Assembly: GCA_003488005.1 (NCBI GenBank)
Contig: DNND01000018.1
Coordinates: forward strand, 15,587 to 79,586
Source: Blastocatellia bacterium
GTDB lineage: Bacteria; Acidobacteriota; Blastocatellia; Pyrinomonadales; Pyrinomonadaceae
Length of the DNA stretch: 64,000 nucleotides
Direction: 5' to 3'
The notes under the pieces were generated by a model. The model was given only the letters and a program-made list of their open reading frames with translations, had not been told where the DNA came from and did no database searches. This document shows, in pieces, positions 10,201-21,290 of the stretch. How positions within the stretch are numbered: position 1 is the first letter of the stretch; the number at the start of each line of letters is the position of its first letter. The position numbers and the translations under genes were made by a program.

Positions 10201-11399
10201 TGGTCCCGAATAACCCGGCGGTTTAGCGACAACCAAATGCGTTCGCCGTCTTTACGATAGGCCTCGAACTCAAAGCCGTGTAAACCACCCTGGGCCTGCT
10301 CGGCAGCAGTGGATCTCGCGCGATCTTCCGGATGCACGTAAATTTGGTTCGCGATATCAGAAACCTGTTGGACCACTTCTTGAGGAGAGTCGTATCCCAG
10401 AATGCGGGCCATTGCCGGATTAACTGTAAGGAAGCGTCCGGCAGGTGAGGATTGAAAAATTCCTTCGACTGCATTCTCAAAAATCGAGCGATACTTTTCT
10501 TCGGCCTTTTGCACTTTTGAGTAAAGCGATGCGCTTTCAAGCGCGGCGGCTGCCGTGCCGGCCAGAATAGTCAAGGCCTTCATCTGTCCCAGCGTGAAAG
10601 GACGCAAGCGGTTGGTCATGTTTAGATTAATGACGCCCACCAACTTGTTTGCGACTTGCATAGGCACGGAAACAGCCGAGCGAATATCAGATCTTGGCCA
10701 CAGCGCGACAAAACGCTCGTCAGAAACTTTGCCGTTAAGGATCAAAGGCATACGCTCGCGCGCGACCCAACTGGAGATACTTTCCTGGAGCGGCACGCGC
10801 TCGCCCAGGAGGCGCTCGCGCATCTCACCTCGCACCGCGGCAACATAAAGATCCTTGCCATCCCGTGTCGGTAAGAGAATGGAAACCTCGTCGGCCTCGC
10901 TCTGCGCCAACGCCCCGTCGGCAAGTTTGCTCAGGACAGTTTGCTTATCCAGCGTGAAGGCGATCGTTTCGCTTAGTTCGTGAATCGCAACCGCCTCGCG
11001 CAGCTGCACATTTTCCAATCGCAGGTGGCGCGTGTTCATCGCGCGCGTCAGCACCGGCAACATCGTCTGCAAGCGAAAGGGTTTCAATACATAATCAAAC
11101 GCGCCGACTTTCATCGCCTCGACTGCTGTCTGGATGGTGCCCTGGCCGGTCATCATGATGCAGATCACATTCGGATCGATTTGTATTGCCTCGCGGACGA
11201 CCGTGATGCCGTCGATGCCCGGCATCATCAAATCCGTAAGGAGCACATCAAATGCCTGACCCCGCAACGCCGCGAGCGCTGCTTCGCCGGCAGTAAAGCC
11301 GGCGGCTTCATAGCCCTGCAAGGCCAACGCTTCAACGAGAATGTTCTTCAGTTCGACCTCGTCGTCGACGACCAGAATTTTTCCGATGCTTTCAGGCAT
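7260..11399 (-). CDS. large hybrid histidine kinase (REC-GAF-PAS-PAS-PAS-GAF-PAS-HisKA-HATPase-REC)
   Basis: 1379 residues, soluble, with no membrane segment seen. Domains in order: receiver (about 1-120, aspartate in VLLTDLMMPG), GAF (about 145-295), PAS (305-420), PAS (430-545), PAS (560-690), GAF (705-855), PAS (865-985), HisKA with GGVAHDFNNLLTAING (about 1005), HATPase_c ([18 protein letters not shown]), and a C-terminal receiver (about 1245-1365, aspartate in LLITDVIMPKMSG). A receiver at each end makes it both an input and an output node of a phosphorelay. The start codon overlaps the previous gene's stop by one base (TAATG), indicating translational coupling. Signals sensed by the PAS/GAF domains cannot be assigned. 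Confidence 0.95.
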   Translation of the reverse strand: MPESIGKILVVDDEVELKNILVEALALQGYEAAGFTAGEAALAALRGQAFDVLLTDLMMPGIDGITVVREAIQIDPNVICIMMTGQGTIQTAVEAMKVGAFDYVLKPFRLQTMLPVLTRAMNTRHLRLENVQLREAVAIHELSETIAFTLDKQTVLSKLADGALAQSEADEVSILLPTRDGKDLYVAAVRGEMRERLLGERVPLQESISSWVARERMPLILNGKVSDERFVALWPRSDIRSAVSVPMQVANKLVGVINLNMTNRLRPFTLGQMKALTILAGTAAAALESASLYSKVQKAEEKYRSIFENAVEGIFQSSPAGRFLTVNPAMARILGYDSPQEVVQQVSDIANQIYVHPEDRARSTAAEQAQGGLHGFEFEAYRKDGERIWLSLNRRVIRDQDGDTICREGSVEDITTRKLAEKALEASESRKDAILKTALDCVITIDHEGNIIDFNPAAEHTFGYTSENVLGMNMADLIVPPSLRSNHQRGFTKYLSTGRSSILGKRIEVTAMRADGTEIPVELTITAIGELPQPTFTAFIRDLTERKRAEDEQARLNEEIKHQTERLNTIVATVPGVVFEVSGRPGAPDNKTNFVSEYICSMVGYTVSEWMAVPGFWLSIVHPDDRQQVGQAAIANFVECRNGANEFRWIAKDGRIVWVRAHTIIVRGRDGKPVGVRGVVTDITERKRVEEMQARRETHALFRADVGAALAVSRAPLRVTLELCAEAMVKHLHAAFACVWTLNREENVLELQASAGMYTHVDGAHARVRVGQFNIGKIAEERAPHITNDVQNDPRVGDHEWTRQQKMVAFAGYPLLVEDRLLGVMAMFSHEKLTEDTLDAMASVADVISQGIERKRAEHELSKSEERYRDLVENAHDIIYSQDLKGNYTSMNEAGQLITGYTREEALKLNVTQTVAPEDLEQAREMLAKKLAGEHVTAYETEIIAKDGRRIAIEANTKLVMHDGVPVGIQGIARDITERKRMEKALRESEEQLRQSQKMEAIGQLAGGVAHDFNNLLTAINGYSSLAVRKLGEAHPVSPYLDEIKKAGDRAANLTRQLLAFGRKQMLQPLDLNLNDVVTDMTKMLKRLIGEDIQLVAKLNPELHRIKADPGQIEQVLVNLIVNARDAMPTGGTLTIETTNANLDDAYTSKHVDVTPGQFIMLAVSDTGTGMGAQTRTRIFEPFFTTKEKGKGTGLGLSTVYGIVKQSGGNVLVYSEEGKGTSFKVYLPQLDDGTKQSTTSVVEPERVGGSETVLLVEDEDMVRNLACELLQESGYRVFTASGGEEAVQLFKKHKKIDLLITDVIMPKMSGKEVADRLRKLHPKTKVLFMSGYTDEAIVHHGIVDSHIAFIQKPFSENALAQKVREVLDATNGGKTKRES

Positions 11400-12979
11400 T
11401 ATTGTAAATTTACCAGCGCTTCGTTGGTGGTGGCGGGAAATACCATGCGCACAGTAGTGCCGGTTCCAACCTGACTTTTAATAGCAATCGTGCCGTCGTG
11501 TTCTTCGATAATGCGGCGGCAGATTGCCAGACCAAGGCCGGTGCCCTTTCCTTCCTGTTTCGTCGTAAAGAATGGTTCCCAAATTTTTTCCAGATTGTCT
11601 GGCGAGACACCTTCGCCGGTATCAACGAATTCAATAGCCACGGCTTCGACCCCTTCCAGGTAGGTCGACTCGGCGCGCACGATAAGTTTGCCGCCGCTCG
11701 GCATCGCATCGCTGGCGTTGGTCAACAGGTTCAGGAAAAGTTGACGCAACTGCTGATGATCGGCCTGAATTGTGAATAACGGCTCAGCAAATTCTCGCAC
11801 CACTTCAATTCTGTGAGTCTGCAAATGGTAATGAACAAACTCAATCGAGTTGACGATCTCTTGCCGAACATCCACGGTCGAGATTTGACGGTAACTGCGC
11901 CGGCTAAACTGGAGCAGGTTATCCACCAGCGAGGCCATCCGATCTACTTCCTGTGAAATGATTTCCAGGCTGTGCCGCTGCGGATCGTCGGCGGTCATTG
12001 GCAGCAACAGGTTCTCAACACGCAGTGACACGGTAGCCAGCGGGTTATTCAACTCGTGAGCAATGCTGGCCGAAAGCTCGCCCATGGTCGCGAGCTTGGA
12101 CGCTTGCCAGAGTTGTTGAGTCATTGACGCCAACTGCTGCCTTTCGTCTTGCAGCTCATCGAGCGCTCGCTCAAGACGCTGGTTGGTCTGCCGCAAAACC
12201 GTTTCTGCCAGTTGGTGTTCCGTGTTATCGCGTATGTTGCATTGGATTACGCGGCTCCCATCTGCGAAATAACTGTTACTCACAAATTCCACTTGTTTGA
12301 CAGCACCACTTCGGGTTTGCAGCGGCAGGTCGCTGTAGCGTATGTACCCTTGTTGTTGCAGTTCGGCGAAAGCGAATTTTGAAGCGACGATATCCTTGAA
12401 AGCCCCTATCTCCCAGAGTTCTTTGCCCGCAAGGTCTTCTTTGGAGAAGCCCAACAGCTCGATCAGATAAGGATTGATATCCACAATCTTCCCGCTGTCA
12501 GCGTCGAGAATAAGAATGCCGTCTTTCGCGGATTCAAACAGGCGCCGGTAACGAAGCTCGGAAGCCTCCATTGATTCCTCGGCCTGGCGTCGAGCGCGAC
12601 GGTTTCCTGATTCCTGGAGCTCGCGTTCGATAGTCGCCCCAAGGCGAAGCAGATTGCCTTTCATCAGATAATCGTGAGCGCCGGACCGCATCGCCTCAAC
12701 TGCAACGTCTTCGCCGACTGTGCCGGAAATGATGATCAAAGGAATATCAAGTTTGGTTTCCTGCACCACCCTGACCGCTCCGAGCGCACTAAATTTAGGC
12801 ATTGAGTAGTCGCAAAGAATTACGTCCCACTCTTGCGACGCAAGCGCGGCCCGCATCGCGTTCGCCGTCTCTACGCGATCCAGAATCAGGTCATAGCCGG
12901 CTTGCTTCAAATGGCGGGTGAGCAAAGCCGTGTCCTGTTCTGAATCTTCGACATTCAGTACTCGTAAAGGTTTACCCAT
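11399..12979 (-). CDS. receiver-PAS-histidine kinase
   Basis: 526 residues: receiver (about 5-125; aspartate in VILCDYSMPKFSA), PAS (about 140-260), coiled-coil linker, HisKA with MGELSASIAHELNNPLATV (about 300), HATPase_c (about 400-520; DTGEGV and GTGLGLAICRR). It has no membrane segments, so it is a cytoplasmic kinase whose N-terminal receiver may be regulated by an upstream kinase. It starts 7 bases after the stop of the small receiver gene and overlaps the next gene by one base. This gives the order kinase, receiver, receiver-kinase, hybrid kinase, as expected of a multistep relay. ATG start, no better alternative. Confidence 0.94.
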   Translation of the reverse strand: MGKPLRVLNVEDSEQDTALLTRHLKQAGYDLILDRVETANAMRAALASQEWDVILCDYSMPKFSALGAVRVVQETKLDIPLIIISGTVGEDVAVEAMRSGAHDYLMKGNLLRLGATIERELQESGNRRARRQAEESMEASELRYRRLFESAKDGILILDADSGKIVDINPYLIELLGFSKEDLAGKELWEIGAFKDIVASKFAFAELQQQGYIRYSDLPLQTRSGAVKQVEFVSNSYFADGSRVIQCNIRDNTEHQLAETVLRQTNQRLERALDELQDERQQLASMTQQLWQASKLATMGELSASIAHELNNPLATVSLRVENLLLPMTADDPQRHSLEIISQEVDRMASLVDNLLQFSRRSYRQISTVDVRQEIVNSIEFVHYHLQTHRIEVVREFAEPLFTIQADHQQLRQLFLNLLTNASDAMPSGGKLIVRAESTYLEGVEAVAIEFVDTGEGVSPDNLEKIWEPFFTTKQEGKGTGLGLAICRRIIEEHDGTIAIKSQVGTGTTVRMVFPATTNEALVNLQ

Positions 12980-12985
12980 TGCTCG

Positions 12986-13423
12986 TCATTCCACCGGCGC
13001 GGCTTCGTTTAGCAAGAGCCAATAGACACCTAACTGTCTGGTAGCTTCCGCGAATTGTTCTGACTCGACCGGCTTGCGAACGTAACTGTTTGCCCCCAGT
13101 TCATAGCTCTTGATCATGTCTTCCTCTTCACTCGAAGAAGTGAAAATGACAACCGGAAGACGCCGGGTGCGCGCATCGGCCCGTAACTTTCGCAGCACTT
13201 CCAGACCATCCACCTTCGGCAATTTCAAATCCAACAGGACCAGTTGCGGCATCATGGGTGGCTCAGCAGCATGCTTTCCGGTCCCGAAAAAATAGTCCAG
13301 CGCTTCAACTCCGTCGCGCGCAACGATAACGTCATTAATGATGTTGCTCTTTTTCAGAGCGCGAAGCGTCAGGGCTTCGTCTCTTGGATTGTCTTCAACT
13401 AATAGAATCACTTTGTTGTCCAT
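12986..13423 (-). CDS. single-domain response regulator (Rcp1-like)
   Basis: 145 residues from the ATG at 13423, chosen because AAGGAG lies at a proper distance and the receiver fold begins immediately ([17 protein letters not shown]). Phospho-acceptor aspartate in [13 protein letters not shown], switch serine/threonine in [12 protein letters not shown], conserved lysine in SYVRKPVES. There is no output domain. The start lies 28 bases inside the end of the five-PAS kinase gene, so expression is coupled to that kinase. The [11 protein letters not shown] and [12 protein letters not shown] features match the Rcp1 group paired with phytochrome-type kinases whose HisKA reads [11 protein letters not shown], as here. 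Confidence 0.93.
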   Translation of the reverse strand: MDNKVILLVEDNPRDEALTLRALKKSNIINDVIVARDGVEALDYFFGTGKHAAEPPMMPQLVLLDLKLPKVDGLEVLRKLRADARTRRLPVVIFTSSSEEEDMIKSYELGANSYVRKPVESEQFAEATRQLGVYWLLLNEAAPVE

Positions 13424-16400
13424 CTCCTGTCTCCTTGGAATTTGGGAGTGTGAAATAGAACGTCGCTCCCTCATTCACTGCTCCTTCGGCCCAGACGCGG
13501 CCGCCATGGCGGTAGACGATTCGTTGCACAGTTGCCAGTCCAATACCGGTACCCTCGAATTCTCCCGCGGTGTGGAGGCGCTGAAAGGCGCCGAATAATT
13601 TTCCGACATAGGCCATGTCGAAGCCCGCGCCGTTATCACGAATGAAATAAGCGCTCTCGCCGTTCTTTTGCTCCCGACCAAAAGTGACCTGTGCCCCTTT
13701 TCGCTTCGCAGTAAATTTCCAGGCGTTCCCGAGCAGGTTGCCGAAAATGATTTTTAAGAGACGTTTATCGCCGCGCGTTTCCAATCCAGCTTCGATTTTC
13801 AGGTTCACTCGGCGAGCAGGCTCCCTTCGTTTAAGCTCGTCCGCCACGGCATGAACTGTCTCGCTGAGGTTGACAACCTCGCGACGCATTTCGCTGCGCG
13901 TCACACGCGCCAACTGCAACACGTCGTCGATCAATTGCGCCATCTCCTGGCTGGCGCTGCGAACTTCCTTTAGATAGCTCTTGCCGACGTCGTCCAATTT
14001 TTCTGTGTAGTCTTCGAGCAGTGCCTGGCTGAAGCCGTCGATGTGCCGCAGCGGCGCGCGCAGATCGTGCGAGACGGAATAAGAAAAAGCTTCGAGCTCT
14101 TTGTTGACCGCCTGGAGTTGCGCGGTCCGGTCGGCGACACGCTGTTCCAGTTCTTCATTTAATCTGCGAACCTCTCGTTCCGCATGTTTGCGCTCGGTTA
14201 TGTTATTGGCAATCACGAGAACCGCTTTGGGCCTGTTGCGCTCGTCGCGGTGCAGCACCCAGTGAGAAGAAACCACGAGGCGGGCGCCATCTTTTGTGGT
14301 ATGGATTACTTCTCCTTCCCAGTCGCCGTCAGCCAGGAGCCTGGCTTTGATCTCTTCCAGGGGCCGGGGAAACTCAGTCTTAAGGAGCTTGTGACTGATT
14401 TTCTCCAAAGCTTCTTCCGATTTCCAGCCATACATTTTCTCAACGCCCGTGTTCCAAAAAACAATCCGGCCATTCAGGTCGCGAATCATGACGGGCGCCA
14501 GGTCGAGGATTCGCGCTTGTTCTTTCAATGCTTCCTCCGACCGTTTGCGTTCGCTGACGTCGCGCAGGATTACCGTGTACAGCTTCTTACCGTCCGACTC
14601 GATCTGCGAGATCGAAGCTTCGATGGGAAATTCTTCGCCGTCCGCTCGCAGACCGTAAAGCGCGCCCAGCGTTCCCATCGAACGTCTGGTGACGTGCGTG
14701 TTGCCAAAATTTTTGACGTGATCTTTGTGACCTGCGCGAAAGCGTTCAGGAATAAATCGGTCGAGTGGTTGTCCAATTGCATCTTCAGCCGGGAAGAGAA
14801 ACATTCGCTCGGCCGCGCCATTAAAAAGGACAATCCGTTGCTCATCGTCGACGGTAATGACAGCGTCCATGGCGGAGCCGATTATTCCCGCCAATTGCTC
14901 CTGGCTTCGGCGCAATCTCTCCTCTGCCTGCTTGGACTCGGTGATGTCAGTGAAGGTGACGACAGCCATTTTCTGGCCATTGGGTTGGTTGACAAGCGTT
15001 CCGCCATAACTGAATACACGGTTCCAGTCCATGTCAATACGCCGCAAGCGAAGTTCGTAGTTGCTGAGGCGCTCGCCATTTATTATTCGCTGTAACGGCC
15101 ACTGCTCTAAATTCAGGACCTTGCCATCAAGCGAAGATAGTTCAAGGATTTTCCGAAACTCGGGAAGTTTCAGCAGACATTCTTCCAGGTTCGCGAAGCC
15201 AAACATTTCCAGGCCGGTTTGGTTCCAGTGAAGCAATTGTCCCTCGAGGTCTGAAATGACCAGACCCTCGCGCAGATTTTCGATTATTGTGTTTAGACGT
15301 TCTTCACTCTCCCGCAGACTTTGCTCGTTTCTTTTGCGCTCAGTTATGTCGATGATGCTGGCGAGCACGAAGGCGCCGTCGTCCGTGTTGATCGGGTTAA
15401 GCCCGATCTCAATCGGCATTTCGCTGCCGTCCTTACGACGGCCAAATAAGTCGCGGCCGGCGCCCATTGCGCGAGCCGAAGGAGTTTGAAAAAAATCAGT
15501 GCGAAGGCCGGGATGCGCGGCTCGATAACGCTCAGGCACAAGCATCTCGATACGCTGGTCCAATAACTCGCCACGGCTGTAACCGAAAAGTTCTTCGGTC
15601 TGCTTGTTGACCAGAGTGATCAGACCGCCGTGGTTAACCATTAGCATGGCGCTGGGAGATGCTTCGACGACCAGTCGAAAGCGTGCTTCGGCACGCTTGC
15701 GTTCGGTGATATCGATGATGCTGGCCAGAACGAATTCGCCCGTCTCCGTCGTTATTGGATTGAGGCCTATTTCAATCGGAATCTCAGTGCCGTCCTTACG
15801 CAGCCCGAAGAGATCACGGCCTGCACCCATTGCCCGCGCGCTCGGATGTGCTCCGAAGACTCTGCGGTGGCCAGGGTGTGCGGCGCGATAACGTAAAGGT
15901 AATAGTTTGTCGCTTGACTGTTCGAGCAGCTCAGCACGGTCATAGCCAAAGAGTTGTTCGGCCTGCGCATTTACCAAAGCCACGAGGCCCTCACGATTGA
16001 CCATCAACATCGCGCAGGGCGCGGCTTCGAGCTGCAGCGTTCGCTCCTGAACCTTGCGCTCTAGTTCGCGTTGGGAATCGCGCGTAGTAGCTACCATCTG
16101 GTTGAAGGCGTTTGCCAGCGCGCCTAGTTCGCCGTCCTGGTGAATATCAGCTATGACTGAATAGTCTCCGGCGCCAATTGCTGAAGCAGCTTCTGTAAGC
16201 ACTTGAAGTGGTTCCGTGATGCTCTTACTAAGGACGAAGGCGGCCGCTATGCCAATACTAAACAAGACGAGATCAACCAATAGAATGCGTTGCAGGAACT
16301 GGTGGGCCGGAGCCAACAGCAGCTGTTCAGGAAACTCAATTGCCAGAAACCAGGGCGTGCCACTGATTGGTCGAGCCAGAGCCATAACTTCATTTCCGTC

Positions 16401-17132
16401 GCGTGAATAGTGCATGACCTCGCTGGTCGACCCCAGGTCTGCCTGAGGTTTTGGCACGATTTGCTCCAGGTTGGTCAAGAGATCTCCGCGAAGGTTGCCA
16501 AAATACAATGCGGCATCGCTGCCGAGCAGATCCGTCAACTGTTTTGGCGCCGGAGTGGTTGAGGCGCGCCGCCACCAGACGAGATAACCGATCAGCCGTC
16601 CGGAATTGTCTTTCACTGCGACTGTTCCTGGAGCCACGATTACATCTTTGATCACACGCATTGGACCGGAAGTCTTAAAAGGCTCGACATCAGTGGCCTT
16701 GAATTCGGCCTCCAGATCAAGCGACTGCGGCGCAGCGTCTTCCGGCATGGTCAACACGAGCTCGTGGTTTTTATTCCATAATTCCACCTGCAAACTATTC
16801 AGGTCTTGCGGCGGCATGAGTTGCTTAAGCACGGCTGAGGCGCCGGATCGCGTCGCCGGGGAAGGAGATTGAAGAAAGGCTCTAATCGCGGGATCGTTGG
16901 CCGAGTTGAAAGTCTTGCCGAGCAGCAGAATATTCGACTGCTGCAACAAAAGCGCCAACTGCTTGGTGAGGGTTTGCAGCCGTTGGGTGCCGACCGCCAG
17001 CGCCGATTCCTTTACTCCCCTGTACGACGCCCAGGTCGCGGCCACAATGACGCCAAGCAACAGAGCGCCGATCAGCAACGGCAAACGATGCTTTATGGAA
17101 ATAGCAGATAGCGAAAAACGGCTTGGTTGCAT
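13395..17132 (-). CDS. membrane histidine kinase with HAMP and five PAS domains
   Basis: 1245 residues from the ATG at 17132. An in-frame GTG at 17207 would overlap the upstream receptor gene and is less likely. An N-terminal membrane segment, an extracytoplasmic sensor region of about 240 residues, a second membrane segment and HAMP ([16 protein letters not shown]) are followed by five successive PAS domains. HisKA ([16 protein letters not shown]) and HATPase_c ([21 protein letters not shown]) end the protein. The first two PAS domains are close copies of each other (both contain [12 protein letters not shown] and PIEIGLNPI), showing internal duplication. Its DHp type fits the small receiver encoded immediately downstream, whose start it overlaps. 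It is the membrane-spanning input at the head of the operon. Confidence 0.93.
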   Translation of the reverse strand: MQPSRFSLSAISIKHRLPLLIGALLLGVIVAATWASYRGVKESALAVGTQRLQTLTKQLALLLQQSNILLLGKTFNSANDPAIRAFLQSPSPATRSGASAVLKQLMPPQDLNSLQVELWNKNHELVLTMPEDAAPQSLDLEAEFKATDVEPFKTSGPMRVIKDVIVAPGTVAVKDNSGRLIGYLVWWRRASTTPAPKQLTDLLGSDAALYFGNLRGDLLTNLEQIVPKPQADLGSTSEVMHYSRDGNEVMALARPISGTPWFLAIEFPEQLLLAPAHQFLQRILLVDLVLFSIGIAAAFVLSKSITEPLQVLTEAASAIGAGDYSVIADIHQDGELGALANAFNQMVATTRDSQRELERKVQERTLQLEAAPCAMLMVNREGLVALVNAQAEQLFGYDRAELLEQSSDKLLPLRYRAAHPGHRRVFGAHPSARAMGAGRDLFGLRKDGTEIPIEIGLNPITTETGEFVLASIIDITERKRAEARFRLVVEASPSAMLMVNHGGLITLVNKQTEELFGYSRGELLDQRIEMLVPERYRAAHPGLRTDFFQTPSARAMGAGRDLFGRRKDGSEMPIEIGLNPINTDDGAFVLASIIDITERKRNEQSLRESEERLNTIIENLREGLVISDLEGQLLHWNQTGLEMFGFANLEECLLKLPEFRKILELSSLDGKVLNLEQWPLQRIINGERLSNYELRLRRIDMDWNRVFSYGGTLVNQPNGQKMAVVTFTDITESKQAEERLRRSQEQLAGIIGSAMDAVITVDDEQRIVLFNGAAERMFLFPAEDAIGQPLDRFIPERFRAGHKDHVKNFGNTHVTRRSMGTLGALYGLRADGEEFPIEASISQIESDGKKLYTVILRDVSERKRSEEALKEQARILDLAPVMIRDLNGRIVFWNTGVEKMYGWKSEEALEKISHKLLKTEFPRPLEEIKARLLADGDWEGEVIHTTKDGARLVVSSHWVLHRDERNRPKAVLVIANNITERKHAEREVRRLNEELEQRVADRTAQLQAVNKELEAFSYSVSHDLRAPLRHIDGFSQALLEDYTEKLDDVGKSYLKEVRSASQEMAQLIDDVLQLARVTRSEMRREVVNLSETVHAVADELKRREPARRVNLKIEAGLETRGDKRLLKIIFGNLLGNAWKFTAKRKGAQVTFGREQKNGESAYFIRDNGAGFDMAYVGKLFGAFQRLHTAGEFEGTGIGLATVQRIVYRHGGRVWAEGAVNEGATFYFTLPNSKETGDGQQSDSIS

Positions 17133-17172
17133 CTGTTGCTTCGCGGCGAAAACGGGAACGCACCGCGCTAAC

Positions 17173-20100
17173 TTAGAAATCGAGTCGGAGTCCCAACTGT
17201 CCTTCACGGCCCGGTAAACTTTGGAGTGGCTGGCCCACTGATATAGACAAGTTCTGAAACTGCTGCACCGCGGCCGGGTTTGCTCGATTGAGCAAATTGA
17301 AAAACTCGAATATGACTTGCCCTCGGATCTTTTCCCTCAGCGAAAAACGTTTGGCGACGCGCATGTCTAAATTGATGTTGGGCGCCGACTGAAAATGGTT
17401 ACGTCCGGCAATGAAGTCGATGCCGTTTAAGAGACCGTCGCCGTCGACGTCGACAGGAGCTGCTGCGGCAACTGAAAAATGGAAACCACTTTGCGCGCGA
17501 AAGATGCCGCTGATTGCCAGTTGCCAGGGAAGCGTCACCAAACCGTGCGCAATCAGCGTCCGGTTGAACGCGAGGTCCGATGGCCCACGATCGAGATTCG
17601 CGCCGTTGTAGAATTTCCCCGCCTGTGGCACCGGGTTGCCATTGCTTGCAACGAACGGTCCATTCGAATTGTTTTGCCCGGTCACGGTATCCGTCACCAA
17701 CGACGGGACACCGACAAAACTATCGGTGGGTCCGTACCCTGCCAGCAGGCCGGCGCCGCGACCGGTTTGTACCTGGCTGACGAAGCTCGAGTTGAGTGCG
17801 TTGTCCGTGGCCCTGGCCCAGGTATAGAAGCTCTCGAACATAAACTGCTTGCTGAGTCGCTTATGAATGCCGATGCTGACCGCGTCATAGCGGCCTTCGT
17901 ACCATGGACCATAGCTAAGAATGGATTTGTTTCCAGTGCCCGGTTGTAGTTCACCTCTATGGCCCGGCAAGCGCGCTTCAAAAGCGAGATTCGAAACTCG
18001 CACTCCGAGCATGTCTCGTATGGCGCGATGATAGTAATCAGCCTGGACCACCAGACTGCTTGTGATTTCCCGTTGCAGGCCGACATGAAAGTTGCGAGTG
18101 TGCGGAGTTCTCAGACTCGGATCCACACTGATGGGGATTAGGAAAATCTGCGGAACCGGATGGTTCATCGAGAGGTGACCAAAGCTTCCCCAAAAGAAAA
18201 ATCCCGGCAGTTTGCCCATCGCTAAGGCCGCAGCGTCGGCAAACTGTTGCGGGCTGAGACCAGTCAGAGCTTGCACGCTAGCGAAAGTCACAACCGCATC
18301 AGCTGGAATCGGTGCGTGGCCCGGGGCAACGACAGCGTTCAGATGATCGATTCCCACGAGCGTGAAACCGGCGACGGGACAGGTCGCTCCGGTTGCTTGA
18401 ATCTGAACATCGGTCAGGTTCGACGAAGGACACAATCCAAAAAGCATCGCGAGCGTGCTCGGATTGCCATAAAACAAACGCGGGTACGCGATGTTCTGGT
18501 TCCGAAAGAGATTTGCGCCACCGAGCCCGGGTATATCGCGGGCGAGTCCTAACCGGAACTTGTCGTAGAACAATCCCCAACTGGCGCTGACAACGGTCTT
18601 TGGCGTTGGTGACCATGCCAGGCCCAAGCGCGGGGAAAAGTTGCCGCCATTGGCAAAGCGAGAATCATGGTCCCAGCGCAGGCCGAGATTTAGCGTGAGT
18701 CGCCTGGCAATTTTCCAATCGTCTTGCGCAAAGAGGCCGTTGTAAAAATTGCGAAGTCGAATGAGGTCATCCGCCGGCGTTGGCCCACCGACCGTTGAGA
18801 GAACGTAGACTCCTGAGTCGATCGGTCCGAATTGCGCAAAGTCTGAGACCGTAGCGAACAGTTGATTCAACTGATTTCTGGCTTCGACACCATCGACTCG
18901 AGCGCGCTGAAAGTCCCAGCCAAACTTGACCTGGTGTGCGCCGACGACCTTCTCAATTTGCGCGCCGGCTGAAGTGTATTTCTGCGTGAGACTTGTGGGC
19001 GTGAATCCGGCTCCGAATCTCACCTGTCCCAAATCGCCAGTCAGGCGGTTAGTACTCAAGCTGCTGAAGAGATTGAAGAGTGTGGTGGCGCTGGATTCGG
19101 GACTAGTTGATCGTTGCAGCGATGGCTCGCGACGATACTGGAAATAAGCATGAAAGACGAACGGATTATTTTGATTGCCGAGAGTCGCCGTATCCTGGAT
19201 ACCCAACATAAGTTGGCGCGAATCATAATCAGTTCTCGTTGAGGGCAGACTCGTCGCCAGCGAAAGCGGCAGGAAACCCCTGGTGTGATTATCACTAAGA
19301 CTCATTTGTTCTGTAATTCGGTGCCGCCCCACTTGTTCGTCAAGCTTGAGAAAACCTCTGGTCTGAAAGAGCTGACTATGCTTATCCAACGCCAGCTCCC
19401 TCACTTGTAGGAAATCCGGAATACCTGGGGGAAAACTGAAGTTCAGTTGCCGGCTTTCGCGTATGCGTTCAACTGATCCAAAGAAGAAGGCGCGGCGCTT
19501 AAGAAGTGGCCCGCCCACGTTTGCGCTCCCATCCCAACGCAACAGGAAGGGCGTGCGTTTGCCTTTAACGTCTGAGGAATCGAACACGCTGTTTCGATGG
19601 AACAGTGAAAGGCGTCCATGCCACTGATCCGTCCCGCTCTTGCTGACGACGTTGACTACTGCGCCCGATCCATGTCCGAACTCAGCTTTGTACCCGCCAG
19701 TCAGCACTTGAAATTCCAGGATCGAATCCTGATCAAAAGGTGCGGCTGCTCCACCGTCAACCGCATCATTATTTGGCATGCCGTCAATCAGGAAACTGCT
19801 GTTTCCACCTCGTTCTCCGAGCACAGGCACCGCGCCGTCAGATCGCTCGTCAACCCGTCTGTTGAGCGCAACTCCGGGAACGAGTTGCAACAGGTCAAGA
19901 TAGTTGCGTCCGTTAATCGGCATTTGCTCTATCTGTTGCGGCAGGATGGTCGCTCCCGACGAAGAACTCTCCGTTTCAAGTAGCGGCTGGTTCGCCAGCA
20001 CCATGACCTCGGCTTGCACAGAACTAACAGCGAGCATGACGTTGAATCTCAATGCGCGATTCACAGTCACGACCAGCCCTTCGTAAACCTGGACCACGAA

Positions 20101-20403
20101 CCCGGATCTGGTAATACGCAATTGATAAGTGCCCGCTTGTAGTCCGCTCAGCCGATATGAGCCTGACAAGTCGCTCGAGATAGTTATCTCTCGAGCAAGC
20201 ATCGGGGCAGTGAGGCCAATTTCAGCGCCGGCGATGGCCCCACCCTGAGCGTCAAGAATGTTTCCTTCAATGGCCGATGTTGTTTGCGCCGCAAGGCGGA
20301 CCGGCCAGACAGCTACAAACAAAAAAACCAGTAACAATGTTAAGTAGCCGGGAGCAACTGCGAATGATGGAGCCAGCCCGAAGGCTGTTTTGTCTTGCGA
20401 CAT
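17173..20403 (-). CDS. TonB-dependent/Oar-like outer-membrane receptor
   Basis: 1076 residues from the ATG at 20403; an upstream in-frame GTG at 20448 is possible. Signal peptide (hydrophobic [13 protein letters not shown], cleavage near LAAQ). Then a carboxypeptidase-regulatory-like beta sandwich ([20 protein letters not shown]), a plug domain ([46 protein letters not shown]) and a long beta-barrel ending in LGLRLDF with a terminal phenylalanine. This is the usual organisation of the large Oar-like receptor family abundant in Acidobacteriota and Bacteroidota; substrates are mostly unknown. No SusD-like partner is adjacent. It lies directly upstream of the signalling operon (41 bases to the kinase start), so co-transcription is possible. 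Confidence 0.93.
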   Translation of the reverse strand: MSQDKTAFGLAPSFAVAPGYLTLLLVFLFVAVWPVRLAAQTTSAIEGNILDAQGGAIAGAEIGLTAPMLAREITISSDLSGSYRLSGLQAGTYQLRITRSGFVVQVYEGLVVTVNRALRFNVMLAVSSVQAEVMVLANQPLLETESSSSGATILPQQIEQMPINGRNYLDLLQLVPGVALNRRVDERSDGAVPVLGERGGNSSFLIDGMPNNDAVDGGAAAPFDQDSILEFQVLTGGYKAEFGHGSGAVVNVVSKSGTDQWHGRLSLFHRNSVFDSSDVKGKRTPFLLRWDGSANVGGPLLKRRAFFFGSVERIRESRQLNFSFPPGIPDFLQVRELALDKHSQLFQTRGFLKLDEQVGRHRITEQMSLSDNHTRGFLPLSLATSLPSTRTDYDSRQLMLGIQDTATLGNQNNPFVFHAYFQYRREPSLQRSTSPESSATTLFNLFSSLSTNRLTGDLGQVRFGAGFTPTSLTQKYTSAGAQIEKVVGAHQVKFGWDFQRARVDGVEARNQLNQLFATVSDFAQFGPIDSGVYVLSTVGGPTPADDLIRLRNFYNGLFAQDDWKIARRLTLNLGLRWDHDSRFANGGNFSPRLGLAWSPTPKTVVSASWGLFYDKFRLGLARDIPGLGGANLFRNQNIAYPRLFYGNPSTLAMLFGLCPSSNLTDVQIQATGATCPVAGFTLVGIDHLNAVVAPGHAPIPADAVVTFASVQALTGLSPQQFADAAALAMGKLPGFFFWGSFGHLSMNHPVPQIFLIPISVDPSLRTPHTRNFHVGLQREITSSLVVQADYYHRAIRDMLGVRVSNLAFEARLPGHRGELQPGTGNKSILSYGPWYEGRYDAVSIGIHKRLSKQFMFESFYTWARATDNALNSSFVSQVQTGRGAGLLAGYGPTDSFVGVPSLVTDTVTGQNNSNGPFVASNGNPVPQAGKFYNGANLDRGPSDLAFNRTLIAHGLVTLPWQLAISGIFRAQSGFHFSVAAAAPVDVDGDGLLNGIDFIAGRNHFQSAPNINLDMRVAKRFSLREKIRGQVIFEFFNLLNRANPAAVQQFQNLSISVGQPLQSLPGREGQLGLRLDF

Positions 20404-20932
20404 TGTCCGGTGCTTTCTGAAGCTAACGACTGCTCTGCATAAAGACACTCATTAAGAGAGTCTTCGAATAGTTTCATTCCGCTGGGCTTTATAGGAGGTG
20501 CGACGCGCAGATCCAGCATGCAGTAGTGAAAGCGAGTGCGAATGACGCCGTCATGGCCTCAAAGGCGGCGTTATTCTCGCGGTGTGCGGACGACAAGCGT
20601 GACGCCGCACGACAGGCAAGTTTCAAAAAGCCCGAACCATCAATTCTTCTTTGGGGCGAAGTCGAACGGAGGAAGAAACTCTTGTGGCAGGAAATGCCGC
20701 CAATCATACGGGACGGCACGAGGCGAAATCCTTGCGTACTTTCGAGCGAGAACCGAGCCCCACTGTATGCCTCGGGTTAAATTTCCACAATCAGGGAATC
20801 CCCTACAGGCGGAAGATCTCCAAGCGATCTGCTAGAGCTTCGATGAAAGTCTTGCTCCTCAACACCGGCGAACGTGAAACACCAACATGTGCGCAACGAA
20901 CGCTAGTGACCATAGTCATTAATGGGAGTGCA
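20404..20932. other. intergenic, possible gene relics
   Basis: The upstream region of the receptor gene. Minus-strand frames between about 20489 and 20780 contain short protein-like pieces in more than one frame, including a CLSCG motif near 20600, but they are interrupted by stops and have no ribosome-binding site. I read them as possible relics of a small gene and make no functional claim. No clear promoter could be assigned. Confidence 0.3.
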
Positions 20933-20982
20933 GATGAAAAAGGGCACCGCCTTTCGCCCCAAAGGCAGCGCCCTTCTTCATC
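20933..20982. terminator. hairpin H1 of a three-copy family
   Basis: A ~22-bp imperfect stem around the loop CGCCCC, with an A-rich left foot and a T-rich right foot, so it can end transcription in either direction. It has the same core (CGCCCCAAAGGC then GCGCCCTT) as the hairpins at 21291 and 21727. It lies about 57 bases past the end of the small minus-strand frame ending at 21039. Confidence 0.6.
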
Positions 20983-21038
20983 ATGCGTGGCCGGCTACCT
21001 TGGGCCCACGCAATTTGAAAAACTTTCAGCTTCCACCG

Positions 21039-21227
21039 TCAAGCGCCTCGATCTTTGCCGGAACCCGTGCTTTGTTTAAGCTTGGCGAGACGCCGAACAG
21101 CTTGCTGCGACTGCGCTTGTTCAGCCGCGAATTGTTGGGGATGGAAGCGCTTAAACTGCTCACGTTCCCTTATGTATTGGCGCAGCGTCAAAATCCTTTT
21201 GCGTCTTAGTCTTAACAGGTTCCACAT
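21039..21227 (-). CDS. possible small basic protein (62 aa), unknown
   Basis: Candidate start ATG at 21227 (MWNLLRLRRKRILTL). The frame also stays open upstream to 21350, but that part runs through a hairpin. The product would be very basic and helical and rich in Arg, Gln and Lys, suggesting a nucleic-acid- or membrane-binding peptide; no family is recognised. There is no good ribosome-binding site. Support comes from context: a hairpin of the same family follows its stop by about 57 bases, just as related hairpins follow the two neighbouring genes by about 59 and 74 bases. This could still be a chance frame. Confidence 0.35.
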   Translation of the reverse strand: MWNLLRLRRKRILTLRQYIREREQFKRFHPQQFAAEQAQSQQAVRRLAKLKQSTGSGKDRGA

Positions 21228-21290
21228 GGTCGCAATCCACTGGAGTTGATTAAGGCGATGGTTCGCCCACTCTTCTTCGCAATCGGAAGT

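Noticed and set aside
14184..15095. 303-codon plus-strand frame inside the five-PAS kinase gene
   Set aside because: Antisense to PAS domains; sequence content matches the mirrored codons of the real gene.
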